Assembly (NCBI GenBank): GCA_003255065.1
Contig: QAOA01000533.1
Location: forward strand, 106,923-170,922
Direction of reading: 5' to 3'
DNA length: 64,000 nucleotides
Source of the DNA: Cercis canadensis
Lineage: Eukaryota > Streptophyta > Magnoliopsida > Fabales > Fabaceae
The notes under the pieces are model-generated. The model had not been told where the DNA came from and did not search any database. It was given only the letters and a program-made list of their open reading frames with translations. Every line of letters starts with the position of its first letter. The first letter of the stretch is position 1. Both the position numbers and the translations under genes were made by a program. Shown one piece after another: positions 1-10,489 of this stretch.

Positions 1-261
1 CACTTCAGTTCGACGAACAGAATCACCATGGATGCGCTTGAGGTCAATGAATGGGATACTGAACTTTGAGTCACTTTCTCGCCTCCCATTGAGGTTAGAT
101 TGTCCACAATGGAACATACGTGGAACCTTTGTCACACCAGCTTCTACTAGTCCTTTGACACCAGACTTTGAATCATCGAATGCTTTAAGTTCACTTAGGC
201 GATGATAAGTGGAATCATTATCTGCTTGCAACTCATCTGTGCTTGTGTTCGTTGCCGCCAT
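1..261 (-). CDS. 2-oxoglutarate/Fe(II)-dependent oxygenase, ACC-oxidase-homolog type, N-terminal part (truncated by window edge)
   Basis: Reading the minus strand from the ATG at 261 gives 87 open codons running off the left edge. The protein begins MAATNTSTDE and contains YHRLSELKAFDDSKSGVKGL, then VEAGVTKVPRMF and SIPFIDLKRI. This matches the N-terminal DIOX_N region of plant proteins annotated as 1-aminocyclopropane-1-carboxylate oxidase homologs (DOXC-class cytosolic oxygenases of specialised metabolism). The HxD...H iron site and the RxS 2-oxoglutarate site lie in later sequence outside the window, so activity cannot be judged. Family members are usually about 360-370 residues, so roughly a quarter is visible. 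The start is the first ATG and fits the family N-terminus. No stop or frameshift is seen in this part. Confidence 0.88.
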   Translation of the reverse strand, partial: MAATNTSTDELQADNDSTYHRLSELKAFDDSKSGVKGLVEAGVTKVPRMFHCGQSNLNGRRESDSKFSIPFIDLKRIHGDSVRRTEV

Positions 262-1481
262 ATTCAGACACTAACTGTGCTTCAAATCTTTAATCAAATC
301 AAAGCAAGCTCAAAGGACATTGAATTTGAGGAGGAAGAGATGGAATAAACAAAAGGGGGATGCGAATGATTTAGTTTCAATGTCGGACATGGTGATTAAA
401 ACTTTATGCAGAGGCCCTTTTTGCTTTCCATGGAATCTTTGCATATAGCAGAAAAAAATAATGAAGTCAAACAACTTTCAGTAAAAAGAGGACAACCAAT
501 ATTGTCCTCTAGCTTCAATAGTTTTTGCTGCCATACATTTTAATGGGTGCAATAAAATAATTGGTGATTACTAAGTTATCTAATGGGTAATATTATTCTA
601 TCGGAATTTGGTGGAATTCACATTTTAAAATTAATATTATTGTGAAAGTCTTAAAAAGTTGAGTTATGTAGTGTGCATCTAATTTTAAAATAGTTGATAA
701 AATTTGATTTTAATTGTGTTTAAGAAAATTTATTCTTGGTTATTTTTAATTCTTTTTGTATTGTTCTATTTATATATTTTACCGAAAATAAATTATTCTA
801 ACTTGTAATTCAATTTTTTAATGACACCAATTTTAGAAGGTAACTATTACCAAAATCCTCTCAATAGAAGTAGTGGTCTAGTGGAATAGCTACCATCTTT
901 TAAAGAGAAGGTAGAATAGTGATCACCAAATAATTACTCTATGTCGCAAGAGCATTTTCAGTACTACTGTATTACTTAGCTTTTGGTACTACTCATTATC
1001 TCTTTTCACTCATTTACATTTATCCTACTTATTCTCTCTCCTCTTTTTGTTTATGTGATTAACTTTAAATGGCAACTGAAAACTTGCTATTAATGTTGAC
1101 TTTTTTTTCAAAATGTACTATCATAGTACTAATTTTAAATGGCTAATTTTTATGTAGCATGTGGTTTATATATATATATAAAACAAGACAAATTAGTCTC
1201 AATGATTTTATGATATTCCCTATGGAAACGCCGTTTCTGGGGGCGTACCCCTTTCGGGGACGTCCCTGAAACGCATACCACAACTCCGAAACTCAGAGAT
1301 TTTCATTTTTTTTTTGTGTTTCGGAATGCCAAAAAATGCAAAGATTCGTCAAAGAAATGTGCCCGAAACGTCTGGCTGGATGCAGAGGCAAGAAACAACG
1401 CTGTTTTCACCAGGAAATTCCCGGTCATTAGGAAACGTTGTCGTCTAGCTAGAGGTGGGAATTGAAATGAAGGAAATGGCG
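262..1481. other. intergenic sequence upstream of the oxygenase, with MITE-like and GC-rich patches
   Basis: I see no coding region. Around 553-575 (ATTGGTGATTACTA) and, inverted, around 915-945 (TTTGGTGATCACTA) there is a weak inverted repeat that could be an old MITE. A short GC-rich block at about 1205-1470 differs from its AT-rich surroundings and is unexplained. The stretch ends at a single N at 1482. Confidence 0.4.
440..449 (-). promoter_or_regulatory. possible TATA box of the oxygenase gene
   Basis: The minus strand reads TGCTATATGC here, about 180 bases upstream of the ATG at 261. This would leave a 5' leader of about 150 bases. It is only a motif match in AT-rich DNA; other TATA-like strings exist nearby. 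Confidence 0.25.
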
Positions 1482-1482
1482 N

Positions 1483-2547
1483 ACTGACCTCACTAACGGA
1501 GGACCATTTTGATATAAATGTCTAATTTTTTAAGGACGATTTTGTCGAAACCCAGATCTTTCGAGGACTCAAATGTAGGTTTATTCAAATATTTTATTTA
1601 TGTTACTTACTCGTTACAAGCTCAGCCATATAATGATTAATGAAAATATCATGATAGTATTCCTCATTTAAAACTAAGCCACAGATCCTATAAGATTTTT
1701 ATCACCAGTGCCTCATAATCTTTCTTTTAAAGTATTAGTTTAAATGTACTTCTTTTAATTAGGACCCTATCATCACCCCAAGTTATAACTTCGTCAGTTT
1801 AATGCTGACATAGCAAACAACTTTTCCGTATGGTAATAGATGAAGCTTATGTAGCGCTAAAGTGACATACAAATTGCCACCCATTAAACATACATGCAAG
1901 TCATGGAACTCAGTTTTCCCTAAATTGATGAAAATTAGGGTGAGGAGCATAGATAGAACTCAATTTTTGTGTCACTTTGGCGCCACGTTAACTTCTTTTA
2001 TTGCTACATAAACAAGTTGTTTGTTATTTGAGCACTAAACTAACGGAGTTATAATTAGAGATAACGACAGAGACCCAATTAAAAAAGAAAAATTGTAGAG
2101 ATCTAATTTAGAATTTGTCCAAATTATAAGAATCTGTAATACATTTAAACCTAAAGCATTTGTGCATATCAAGTTTCTTTTTTCACTTTTCCCCTGAAAC
2201 CATTTCTTTGATTGGTTCACAAATTCTCCCTTTAGGTAGAATTGTTATTTCCTACAGAGAAAAGATCAAAGAAAAAGTATAGAAATTTGAATCTGAACCC
2301 ATGTTCTTAATAGTTCTGCATATCCATATAAATATATCTGTATTGTCAAAGTATTTGTATCAAAACAAAAAGTCAGCAAGAATCAGATTCTTATGAAAAC
2401 ATTCATCTCAATATACCTGTGTTTATTGCAATAATAACAAATCACAGCTTCAAAACCAAGAAAATGTTACACCGGTATAATATGTCAAATAATGTACTGC
2501 TAAACATTAACCAAGTTTGAAAAATGTTGGAGAAATGCTTATCACAC
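1483..2547. repeat. copy 1 of a 1.06-kb duplicated segment, bounded by N gaps
   Basis: This block is nearly identical, by eye, to 3851-4911, with scattered substitutions and a small indel near 2040. It starts inside what is the right terminal inverted repeat of the Pack-MULE in the other copy and continues through that element's right flank. Single Ns sit at 1482 and 2548. I see no credible gene; the short ORFs here recur in the other copy as AT-rich noise. Most likely it is a misplaced haplotype contig rather than a real dispersed repeat. Confidence 0.8.
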
Positions 2548-2684
2548 NGGCAATAGTAAAACTAAGAAATTAATAAATTCAATGTCTACTTGAATAATGA
2601 AACATATCTGCAGCCAACCATGACTTGTTCCCAATCCCATGATTAGTGAGAAACTGACAAAGCATATGTGGAGGAAATATTTTA

Positions 2685-3954
2685 GAGTAAACTTACATTT
2701 GAGTCCTCGAAAGATTTGGATTTCGACAAAATCGTCCTTGAAAGATTGAACATCTATAATAAAATGGTTATCCATTAGTGAGGTCAGTTAACAAGTGACG
2801 GAATTGCTGATGTGTCATCGTTAAGCGCTTGCGTGGCACGTTAAATACTTACATGACATATGACGTGGACTAGTTTAAAAAAAAAAAAACCAGCACACTT
2901 GATTTATGCTCCAAGCAGTGTCATTTGGTTATGTCTCACATCATCTTCCTTGCTGTTCTCTGAAGTGTGCTGGGTAAAAACTCAAACTGCCGTTCTCCCT
3001 TACATCAAGAACATACCGGCCTTCGGTTTGGCAAGCACATCGGAGAGAAGTACCGGCCTTCGAATCCTCTGGGCACACTATCCCATCTCCCTCGACGAAC
3101 ATGTTGAGGAAGCTCTTAGAATACCCACTAGTCATCACCACCGCTTGATGCTCTTTCTTCCCCAGGCTGAAAAATCTCCACGGAAGTGGTAGTGGCGTTG
3201 TTAAAATTCCAAAACACAATTTGTGGAACCCTTTTATACCCTCTTTTTCTGTAACTCTTCCATGCCTCATTATAATCCAAGGCCCACTTGTTATTAGAAG
3301 CCGTATCAAAATCCTTGCATGTAAAAACAAAAACTTTCTTCATCATCGTTTCCTTCGTGACCTTCTCTGTGATGGCAGCCTGCAAAATCTTGTCATAAAT
3401 ATTAAGAAAATCCAAGCTCTCATCTCCACCCAACTATCTCAGAAACTCCCTTTTTGATTGCAGATTGTCTCCTTCAATCTTCCGAAGCTTGGGGGAATCA
3501 CTAAATAAAAGTGAACACCTTTCCCCTCCATGGACATAGGCTTAGCTCAGAAATCAACAACCCCATTAAAATAGAGACCTCCAAATACACCCCCCTCATG
3601 TTTTCAAAGATGTCACACACTGCAAGACAGTTCTGGAACTTACTCTGTTTCCTGCAATATTGAACTACATTCTGCCATTGAGAAAATGCAACATTTTTAG
3701 AAGCAAAAATCTGGTTTGGAATTTTGTCATATGTGCTTGCCGGTTTTTTTNTGCCGTTTTTTTTTTTTTTTTTGTTAAATTAGTCATATGCCATTTAACG
3801 TGCCACGTAAGCACTTAACAGTGACACATCAACAATTTTGTCACCTGTTAACTGACCTCACTAACGGAGGACCATTTTGATATGAATGTCTAATTTTTTA
3901 AGGACGATTTTGTCGAAACCCAGATCTTTTGAAGACTCAAATGTAGGTTTATTC
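2685..3954. mobile_element. Pack-MULE (Mutator-like, non-autonomous) carrying a captured gene fragment
   Basis: The ends are inverted repeats: GAGTAAACTTACATTTGAG at the left and, reversed, GAATAAACCTACATTTGAG at the right. Similarity continues inward for about 170 bases with point changes. The same 10 bases, AAATATTTTA, flank both sides (2675-2684 and 3955-3964); Mutator-like elements typically make duplications of about 9 bases. No transposase is seen. The interior holds a minus-strand fragment of a cellular gene (see 2950-3690). One N lies inside at 3751. Each end is clear by eye and the target-site duplication is perfect, so the call is firm. Confidence 0.9.
2950..3690 (-). pseudogene. 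captured DUF2828/DUF7788-type (vWA-like) gene fragment
   Basis: Broken minus-strand translation resembles the C-terminal half of plant DUF2828-family proteins (often annotated as L728-like; their DUF7788 part is von-Willebrand-A-like). In order I read NCLAVCDIFENM (the position where relatives have the metal-binding DVSGSM motif), VSILMGLLISELS, PWRGKVFTF, KKVFVFTCKDFDTA, YKRVPQIVFWNFNNATTTSV and, after a frameshift, VMTSGYSKSFLNMFVEGDG. Stops and at least one frameshift break the frame, and the MIDAS-like motif is lost. It lies wholly inside the Pack-MULE, so it was probably acquired by that transposon. The cellular role of the parent family is not well established. Confidence 0.75.
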
Positions 3955-4911
3955 AAATATTTTATTTATGTTACTTACTCGTTACAAGCTCAGCCATATA
4001 ATGATTAATGAAAATATCATGATAGTATTCCTCATTTAAAACTAAGCCACAGATCCTATAAGATTTTTATCACCAGTGCCTCATAATCTTTCTTTTAAAG
4101 TATTAGTTTAAATGTACTTCTTTTAATTGGGACCCTATCATCACCCCAAGTTATAACTTTGTCAGTTTAATGCTGACATAGCAAACAACTTCTCCGTATG
4201 GTAATAGATGAAGCTTATGTAGCGCTAAAGTGACATACAAATTGCCACCCATTAAACATGCATGCAAGTCATGTAACTCAGTTTTCCCTAAATTGATGAA
4301 AATTAAGGTGAGGAGCGTAGATAGAACTCAATTTTTGTGTCACTTTGGCGTCACGTTAACTTTTTTTATTACTACATAAACAAGTTGTTTGTTATTTGAG
4401 CACTAAACGGAGTTATAATTAGAGATAACGACAGAGACCCAATTAAAAAAGAAAAATTGTAGAGATCTAATTTAAAATTTGTCCAAATTATAAGAATCTG
4501 TAATACATTTAAACCTAAAGCATTTGTGCATATCAAGTTTCTTTTTTCACTTTTCCCCTGAAACCATTTCTTTGATTGGTTCACAAATTCTCCCTTTAGG
4601 TAGAATTGTTATTTCCTACAGAGAAAAGATCAAAGAAAAAATATAGAAATTTGAATCTGAACCCATGTTCTTAATAGTTCTGCATATCCATATAAATATA
4701 TCAGTATTGTCAAAGTATTTGTATCAAAACAAAAAGTCAGCAAGAATCAGATTCTTATGAAAACATTCATCTCAATATACCTGTGTTTATTGCAATAATA
4801 ACAAATCACAGCTTCAAAACCAAGAAAATGTTACACCGGTATAATATGTCAAATAATGTACTGCTAAACATTAACCAAGTTTGAAAAATGTTGGAGAAAT
4901 GCTTATCACAC
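3851..4911. repeat. copy 2 of the 1.06-kb duplicated segment (right end and flank of the Pack-MULE)
   Basis: This is the partner of 1483-2547. The first 104 bases are the right terminal inverted repeat of the Pack-MULE; the rest is its downstream flank, AT-rich and without a recognisable gene. Unlike the other copy it is continuous with the target-site duplication at 3955-3964, so this is the better-placed version. Confidence 0.8.
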
Positions 4912-5470
4912 TATAAGAAATTTTTTGAATTCCAACGAAATTTTTTCGTTAAAATTTCGAATTCTAACAAAATTTAAGTCATTGAAAAAGTCACAGTTGG
5001 AATTAAAAAATTCCAATGAAATTTTACTATTAGAATTCAGTTTTGAAAAACAAAATTTCATTGAAAAATTCAAACGGAAAATTTCATTGAAATTTTTAAA
5101 AAAATATTCTTTTAATATATTTTAAAAAATATATATTTTATTTTTTGAAATTCCAGTCCTAAGTTTTTTTTTTTTTTAAAAGTAAATTCTTAAATAATAT
5201 TTCTTAGAAATCAAAATATACCATTTGACAAATTCTTATGAATTTCATATACATGTAATTAAAATATTTTGTTTGAATACACTATTATAAAAAGACTAAT
5301 TAAACAAAAATATTCAAAACTTTGTTGTATTTATAATTTAACAATATAATAAAGTATTCAACAAAACATGATAGCTTATAAATGAGGAAATTATACAATA
5401 AAAAATTCTTGGTAAGGAATCTTCATGAAACATCAAACGTAAACCTAAGAACTAATACAAGTGACATTAT
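4909..5470. other. AT-rich stretch with a possible CACTA-like terminus
   Basis: CACTATAAGAAA at about 4909 resembles CACTA-element ends. It is followed to about 5110 by repeated variants of AATTCCAACGAAATTT in both orientations, like subterminal repeats. No partner end was found, and no gene is seen up to 5480. It may be a truncated element. Confidence 0.35.
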
Positions 5471-5479
5471 AAGAGGCAA

Positions 5480-5617
5480 CTAGCCATCATACTCTCTCTG
5501 AGCAAATTTATTCTCTGGATAAAAGATAGCTACCATTTGATTCCTGCCAAACTTTCGTCCATTCAATCCAGCACGAGCATTTGTAGAACCATCAACATCA
5601 GCATACTCCAAAAACAC
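5480..5617 (-). pseudogene. last exon of a U2AF large-subunit (U2AF65-like) gene, captured fragment
   Basis: The minus strand reads a 45-residue exon ending in a stop: VFLEYADVDGSTNARAGLNG, then RKFGRNQMVAIFYPENKF and AQREYDG. This is the C-terminal UHM/RRM3 end of the splicing factor U2AF65, which binds the polypyrimidine tract in the nucleus. A splice acceptor (TGCTTTCAG) immediately precedes GTG TTT. An Arg replaces the conserved second Gly of FGGNQ. No other U2AF exon is recognised nearby, so this is an isolated relic. Confidence 0.85.
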
Positions 5618-6296
5618 CTGAAAGCACATAAAAGTTAATTTGCAACAGTTGCTATAAACAACCATAGAAAGAACTCCCAGAAAAACAGCCATAGTTTGAT
5701 AAGCATATATATATTGTTACTGGTCAAAAGCAAAGCACATTTACAAGTTAAATAGTTGTGCACCTCCATAGACCCAAGAGAATTCCCGTCATCCCACATG
5801 TTGTCATAAAGGGTGCAGCAGTCAAAACCCAAAATCAATAGTGAAATGGAAGTGTTAAAGTTACTACATCTGAAAAAGGTTAGTGAGGAAGAATAGAAAA
5901 AGAAAGGCATGATAATAAAGGTTGGGATAGGGAACAGAAGAAAAGAAAGATGCATAAGCTTGGGGCATATAACCATGCAAGTATAGTCAAAGGAAACAAA
6001 GCATCCTGAAAAGGAAAGAAAAAATTGTAGAAGAAATAAAGTAACAATAACTATATATCTCCAGTATTTTTTGTTAGATGTTAGGAAATTCCAAGAGAAT
6101 AATAAAAAATGAGACCCCTCGATCAAAGTATCAAAATTACTGAAAAAATGACGATAGCCTAAGATGCATTTAGTAAGTCTATGCAAAGTTCACATGATGT
6201 TAAACAAATTGGATTAAGATCATGAATTAGCAGCCAAATTTGGCAAAGTAAAGATAAATAAATAAATAATGATTAGACAAAGATATGGAGAAGTAC

Positions 6297-6499
6297 CTAA
6301 TAGGGCGGTAATGAGGAAGTTTATCCAAGATCTCCAGTTCCTCAAGAGTGATCTGATCAATCTTGTTCACGACATAGATGCAAGGCGTGTATATTGTACT
6401 GCCCTCAATAACATCTACGAGGTCGTCTACAGTGGCATCATACCTAACAGTAACATTTGCATTATGTATTCTATACTCCCTGCATATAGCCTTCACAGT
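6297..6499 (-). pseudogene. DRG-type GTPase exon (developmentally regulated GTP-binding protein), captured fragment
   Basis: The minus-strand exon reads [37 protein letters not shown], then [20 protein letters not shown] and DKLPHY. NKID is the G4 guanine-specificity motif of the Obg/DRG GTPase family, translation-associated cytosolic GTPases. It is bounded by an AG acceptor and by ATTAG|GTACTT at the donor side. Residues that are normally Cys and Val-Ser after LPHY are changed. The flanking exons with the P-loop and TGS domain are absent apart from the short piece at 7313-7367. Confidence 0.85.
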
Positions 6500-7312
6500 C
6501 TCAAGATATATAATAAGTATGATTTTGAATAACCAGAGATAATAATGCCCATAACACATAACATAAAACTGAAACACAAATGCACATTGTGGATCTATCA
6601 AATCTCACTACTATTAGACTAGAAAAAAACTAGACAGTGCACTTCAACAAAGTAGGACACAAATTTGCCGAAAAACAAAAATTGCAAATCGAGGAAATAT
6701 TCTATCACTTTTCTGAATTTGAGTTCAATTATTTGCTGCTTTATAATATTATGGATTCAAGTATACTGGCCACCATACAAAAGTAGCTTGCAAAATACAA
6801 AACTGGCAAATAGCTGGAAGCTGCATATTCCTAGTTGCCACTCAGAATGCCAGTATAATGCCTAAAAACTGTCAACAGTTAAAGGAATCAGTAGATGTGT
6901 ACATGAGAAAGAGGGCACAGTATTCGATGAGACTACTAAGAAATTCATTAATGATAGTAACTATTATTAAAATGAAAAATGGACGAGGGAGTTTGAAGAA
7001 TGAAGTCAAATTAAAAGCTGCTTCCACAAAGAGCCAATCAAGAAGCAAGCCTCACCAAGCTTCAATTATCTCAGAATAGCACCCAAAAAAATCAGCATTT
7101 CACCAAAGACATCTCCATTCACAGTTGCTCCAGGACTATGGATGGAACTGCTGCTGTCAACAAATAGCCAGATCATTTACTTTTTAAAGTCAAAATGTTA
7201 ACCACCAGTGACCATCATCTTCATTCATCAGGTTCATGCTACATAAAGGATAAATATACTTAATAGAACCAATTTTTTTTTGAACAAGTCATTCAACTAC
7301 ATGTTGCAATAC

Positions 7313-7367
7313 TGTGAATAAATTTTGAAGGTGTAAGGAGTTCTCTCCGCAGCTTTGCAAGTTTAGC
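7313..7367 (-). pseudogene. second short DRG exon piece (near the N-terminus)
   Basis: After an acceptor (GCACCAG) the minus strand reads AKLAKLRRELLTPSK, which matches the helical region just before the G domain of DRG proteins. It lies upstream of the 6297-6499 exon in the correct order for one gene. The donor side is degraded and the P-loop exon is missing. Confidence 0.65.
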
Positions 7368-8307
7368 CTGGTGCCATATGGTCACTAAAATAATATCAAT
7401 TCCTCAAGAAAAATAGCAACAAAAAAGAAATAAACCAACAGAGGAAGTTTCAAAAATAAATAATACAGCGAGAAAATCTCCATATATAAGGTTGATTCTT
7501 AAGAGAAGAAAGACTTTCAAAAGAGATAACATCCATCTTGCCTTCAAATATCACATATAAGTATATAAAGATACATGTTTGCCTGAGAAACAAGAAGAAA
7601 ACCAATAAGCAACACTCTATATGGCACAAAGATTCAACACCTTCACAGTTTCATCTACTTAGATTAGATATGATCCCACATACTTTTCCAGTTCATCTAA
7701 ACTTACTGTTTAGTCCTTAATAAAAGTTACTTGATGCTCCTTATCATGCGAAGATTCAGAAAATAAGGATATAATTCCAAAAGGTCTGAAAAGAAAAGTA
7801 TTAAGTAAAAATCAAAATTATCAACCATTTTTCATGTACCAGCAGTCATTCACAAGATGTTTCTCTACAAATTATACTACTTAATCGACAATGTATAAGA
7901 AGGGAGATATGTAGTGACCAGAGGAATATAGCTTTGGAAAGACTGTTTTACATGTACTCTGAAGATATCTAAGAAATTTTAATTTTGAGCAGATTTCTTC
8001 AACCTAATTTCCAAATAGAGGAAGTGCATAATGTTCGAGTCTTACAAATTGTACCCATCAATCAAGAAATACAAACATTATGGGAGCAGAAGTGGTAGAA
8101 ATAAGAACATACTGTTTAAGACAGAGAATGTTCACATTAAGAAAAATTATTTAAATTTTCACCACAAGCAACTGCAGATTTACTCTGTCCAATTTCTCTT
8201 CAAACAAAGTTGTCATATGGATACCAGTATTAGCAGATTTTAAAGAGAAAAGATTTCCTATGTTGTCTGCTGAAAACATAATGCATCATTAGCAGCAATA
8301 TGGATAC

Positions 8308-8446
8308 CAGTGCAAAGATGAATTTCACCCCTTTCAAAGTCAATATGTAGGTTTCTAGCTGCCCTTTGAGCTTCCTCAGAGAGCATATGACCCTCTTGCT
8401 CAGCTTTCTTCACCGCATCATAGAGAACGTGGTTTGTGTTAAGATG
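8308..8446 (-). pseudogene. mitochondrial intermediate peptidase-like exon, captured fragment
   Basis: The minus-strand exon reads HLNTNHVLYDAVKKAEQE, GHMLSEEAQRAARNLHIDF and ERGEIHLCT. This resembles the N-terminal half of plant mitochondrial intermediate peptidase (M3-family oligopeptidase that trims imported proteins in the matrix). The acceptor (TACTGTGCAG) and a GTATCC donor are intact. The catalytic HExxH region is not present. No other exon of this gene is recognised, so it is an isolated relic. Confidence 0.75.
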
Positions 8447-8902
8447 CTGCACAGTAGAGAGTAGACAACATTAAGGACTAGAAATATTAAGACAGCAATA
8501 TGGTAGATGGAGTTAGGCTGGCTTTAAATTGGTTCAGGGCAAGATCAATTTAATCTTGGGATTAGTCACAGCAATAGACAATACATACTCTCCCCAAGTA
8601 AGTCATGTTTGTTGTAACAGATAGGAATCTAAGCAAGTGTATATGCCAAAACTCAAATTGTACTCGTACCTATAGTTACGTGTTGGGTACTCCAAAATAT
8701 GTATCTGGTATGCATTTTTCTAATTTATACACCTGGGTACATCCTGGTATGCCTGAAATATGCATGGGTGCCTTCGGATGCGGCTTGGATAAACACAAGA
8801 AGTAGGAGCAATTTTTGTTTCTCTTTAAAAAAAATTTAAAACGCTGTGTTTTGACAGCAAACTGCAAAGTAGTGTCAAACACTAGAAAACCAGTAGTTTA
8901 CT

Positions 8903-9034
8903 TTACCATCTCCATATAAATTCTCCCTCAATTTGGCCTCTTATGCTGTTGGCATCAACTTCCTCTGCATTCTTGGTGTTGTCGAGTGTTTGACTCTCAG
9001 AAAATTGGTCAGTACTAAGTGGGGAGGCCTGCAT
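8903..9034 (-). pseudogene. possible captured exon, gene not recognised
   Basis: A 43-codon open stretch on the minus strand begins MQASPLSTDQFSESQ and continues with TLDNTKNAEEVDANS and IRGQIEGEFIW. Its composition looks protein-like and polar rather than random AT-rich noise, but I do not recognise the family. It lies between the peptidase exon and the helicase relic. Confidence 0.3.
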
Positions 9035-9367
9035 TTCAAGTGATATTCATATCCCTGGTTTTCTCAGAAAGGATTCAGCTAACCCCATTATAGATATTGT
9101 TAATATAAATATCAAAATATGTTGAATCATATGCATGCTCTGCTGTGGCAGAGCTTGAACTAAATTCTTGAAGGGCCCAAAGAGATATATAAAAACATTT
9201 TGGAAGGGCCATGTTAAATTTTTTAAAAATTTTTGAGCAGGCTAAGTAATTTTTTTAAAATTAAATTGCATAAATTTATTTATTTTTGTTTTTCGAGGGG
9301 CTCCCCCTCCTGCTCCTTAGAAGCTCCACCCTTTGCTCCCACCTACTTCTAGGATAGAGTTACACCT

Positions 9368-10002
9368 ACATTGGAAACAATGCATGCAATCAATGAAAAC
9401 ATGTAATCCTTGATTCCAGTTGATGAGAAATCATATTTAAGTTCTGATAGTACTTGCAAGTCTTATCAAAATATAGTGCAAGATGTCCATACACCAAAAT
9501 TTTGCAATGGCATTGCATGCTCATGATTCCAAAAATCGCAAATTGAAATTGAAGGTCGGAGTACCTGTCATATGTTATTGAGAAATATAGACCAATACAA
9601 TGGACTTTGCAATAGGACCAAATTGATGTTCACTCAACTTGGCAAATATATGTTATTGAAGGGAGAGAGTATTATCAGGCAGTAATATAGGAGAAAAAGT
9701 ATTCATCTCACACATGAACTTGACTTCTTTTGATCCACGGCTACCTTTCAAGCTATAGCGAAGACAATTCCCAGTGAAAGTTTGTTTTGGCATGACCGTC
9801 AATAAAAGTGCGGGACAGCCCCTTACACATGTCGATCTTTATCTCCTAAGCTCAGTCTTCATTCATAGACAACTGTATGTTGTAGTATCTAGAGTGAGAA
9901 GCAGACATGATCCAAAGATTTTGATAGCAAATAGTGATGGAAAAACAAATAACACAACAACTAATGTGATCTACAAAGAGGTGTTTGATGAAATCCGATG
10001 AA
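9368..10002 (+). pseudogene. Helitron helicase (Pif1-like RepHel) C-terminal remnant
   Basis: Joined by eye across stops and frameshifts, the plus strand reads PTLETMHAINENM, IPVDEKSYLSSDSTCKSYQN, DVHTPKFCNGIAC, MLLRNIDQYNGLCNRTKL, FTQLGKY, GSNIGEKVFISHMNLTSFDP, RLPFKL-stop-RRQFPVKVCFGMT, VNKSAGQPLTHVDLYL and QLYVVVSRVRSR, then VYKEVFDEIR and a stop. This is the last part of the Helitron replication helicase, with the late motif QLYVAVSR well kept. The Rep endonuclease domain and earlier helicase motifs are absent. At least three in-frame stops and two frameshifts make it inactive. Confidence 0.85.
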
Positions 10003-10489
10003 GAGGTATGTTATATTAGTTAGAAATCATGTTCGTTTCTAATACATAATTAATTTATGAACACAACTTGAAAGATGTATAGAAGAACTAAAAAATTGCA
10101 TTTTCCATGACATATCTTTCGACGTTTATTTATGATAAGGCGCAATGTCATCACCTATCATTATTTCTCTGATTGAGAAGAATTCTGTAGATTCCACCCT
10201 TGGACACAGCTGAATAAAAGAGGAATAGATGGCTATGAACAGCCGCACAGTTATATGGATCAGTATTATATGGGGGAGCTGTTAGATAAAGATGTGTTGA
10301 CCAATACTCCCTTATTTTCATAACTTTCCCTTAGTGAAAGTAACTTTAAGCATTATATTTTCTTTGAGTAGCATTATCTGTGGTTTCTAGGTTGAAGACC
10401 AAACGGATGTGAAGAAGGTTCCGAAGATCTAGAAAGGCAATTAACAGCAACCATCAAAGAATTACTTGGTAGATACATGGATTAGAAAA
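10003..10489. other. no recognisable gene
   Basis: AT-rich sequence follows the helicase stop. I see no coding region and no clear Helitron 3' terminus (no GC-rich hairpin followed by CTAG or similar). Confidence 0.5.

Larger units (their letters stand above)
5480..10002 (+). mobile_element. Helitron-like segment with captured exons (ends not located)
   Basis: A decayed Helitron RepHel helicase C-terminus reads on the plus strand at 9368-10002. Upstream, on the minus strand, lie exon relics of at least three unrelated cellular genes, some with intron boundaries still visible. Capture of exons with introns from several genes is typical of plant Helitrons. I could not find a convincing 5' TC end or a 3' hairpin followed by CTRR, so the coordinates are those of the outermost recognised parts, not true termini. 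A 200-base AT-rich insertion with the phrase GGGGCTCCCCCTCC sits near 9140-9340. The rest, including 6620-7300 and 7380-8300, shows no recognisable gene. Confidence 0.6.

Noticed and set aside
2035-4584. Two near-identical short ORFs beginning MNQSKKWFQGKSEK
   Set aside because: They are the same AT-rich flank seen twice through the duplicated segment; no homology recognised.
5635-6186. 183-codon hydrophobic minus-strand ORF
   Set aside because: It overlaps the intron region between the captured exons, is Phe/Leu-rich through T-rich composition, and matches nothing I know.
8605-8882. Overlapping ORFs on both strands
   Set aside because: Composition and overlap suggest chance; no exon signals.
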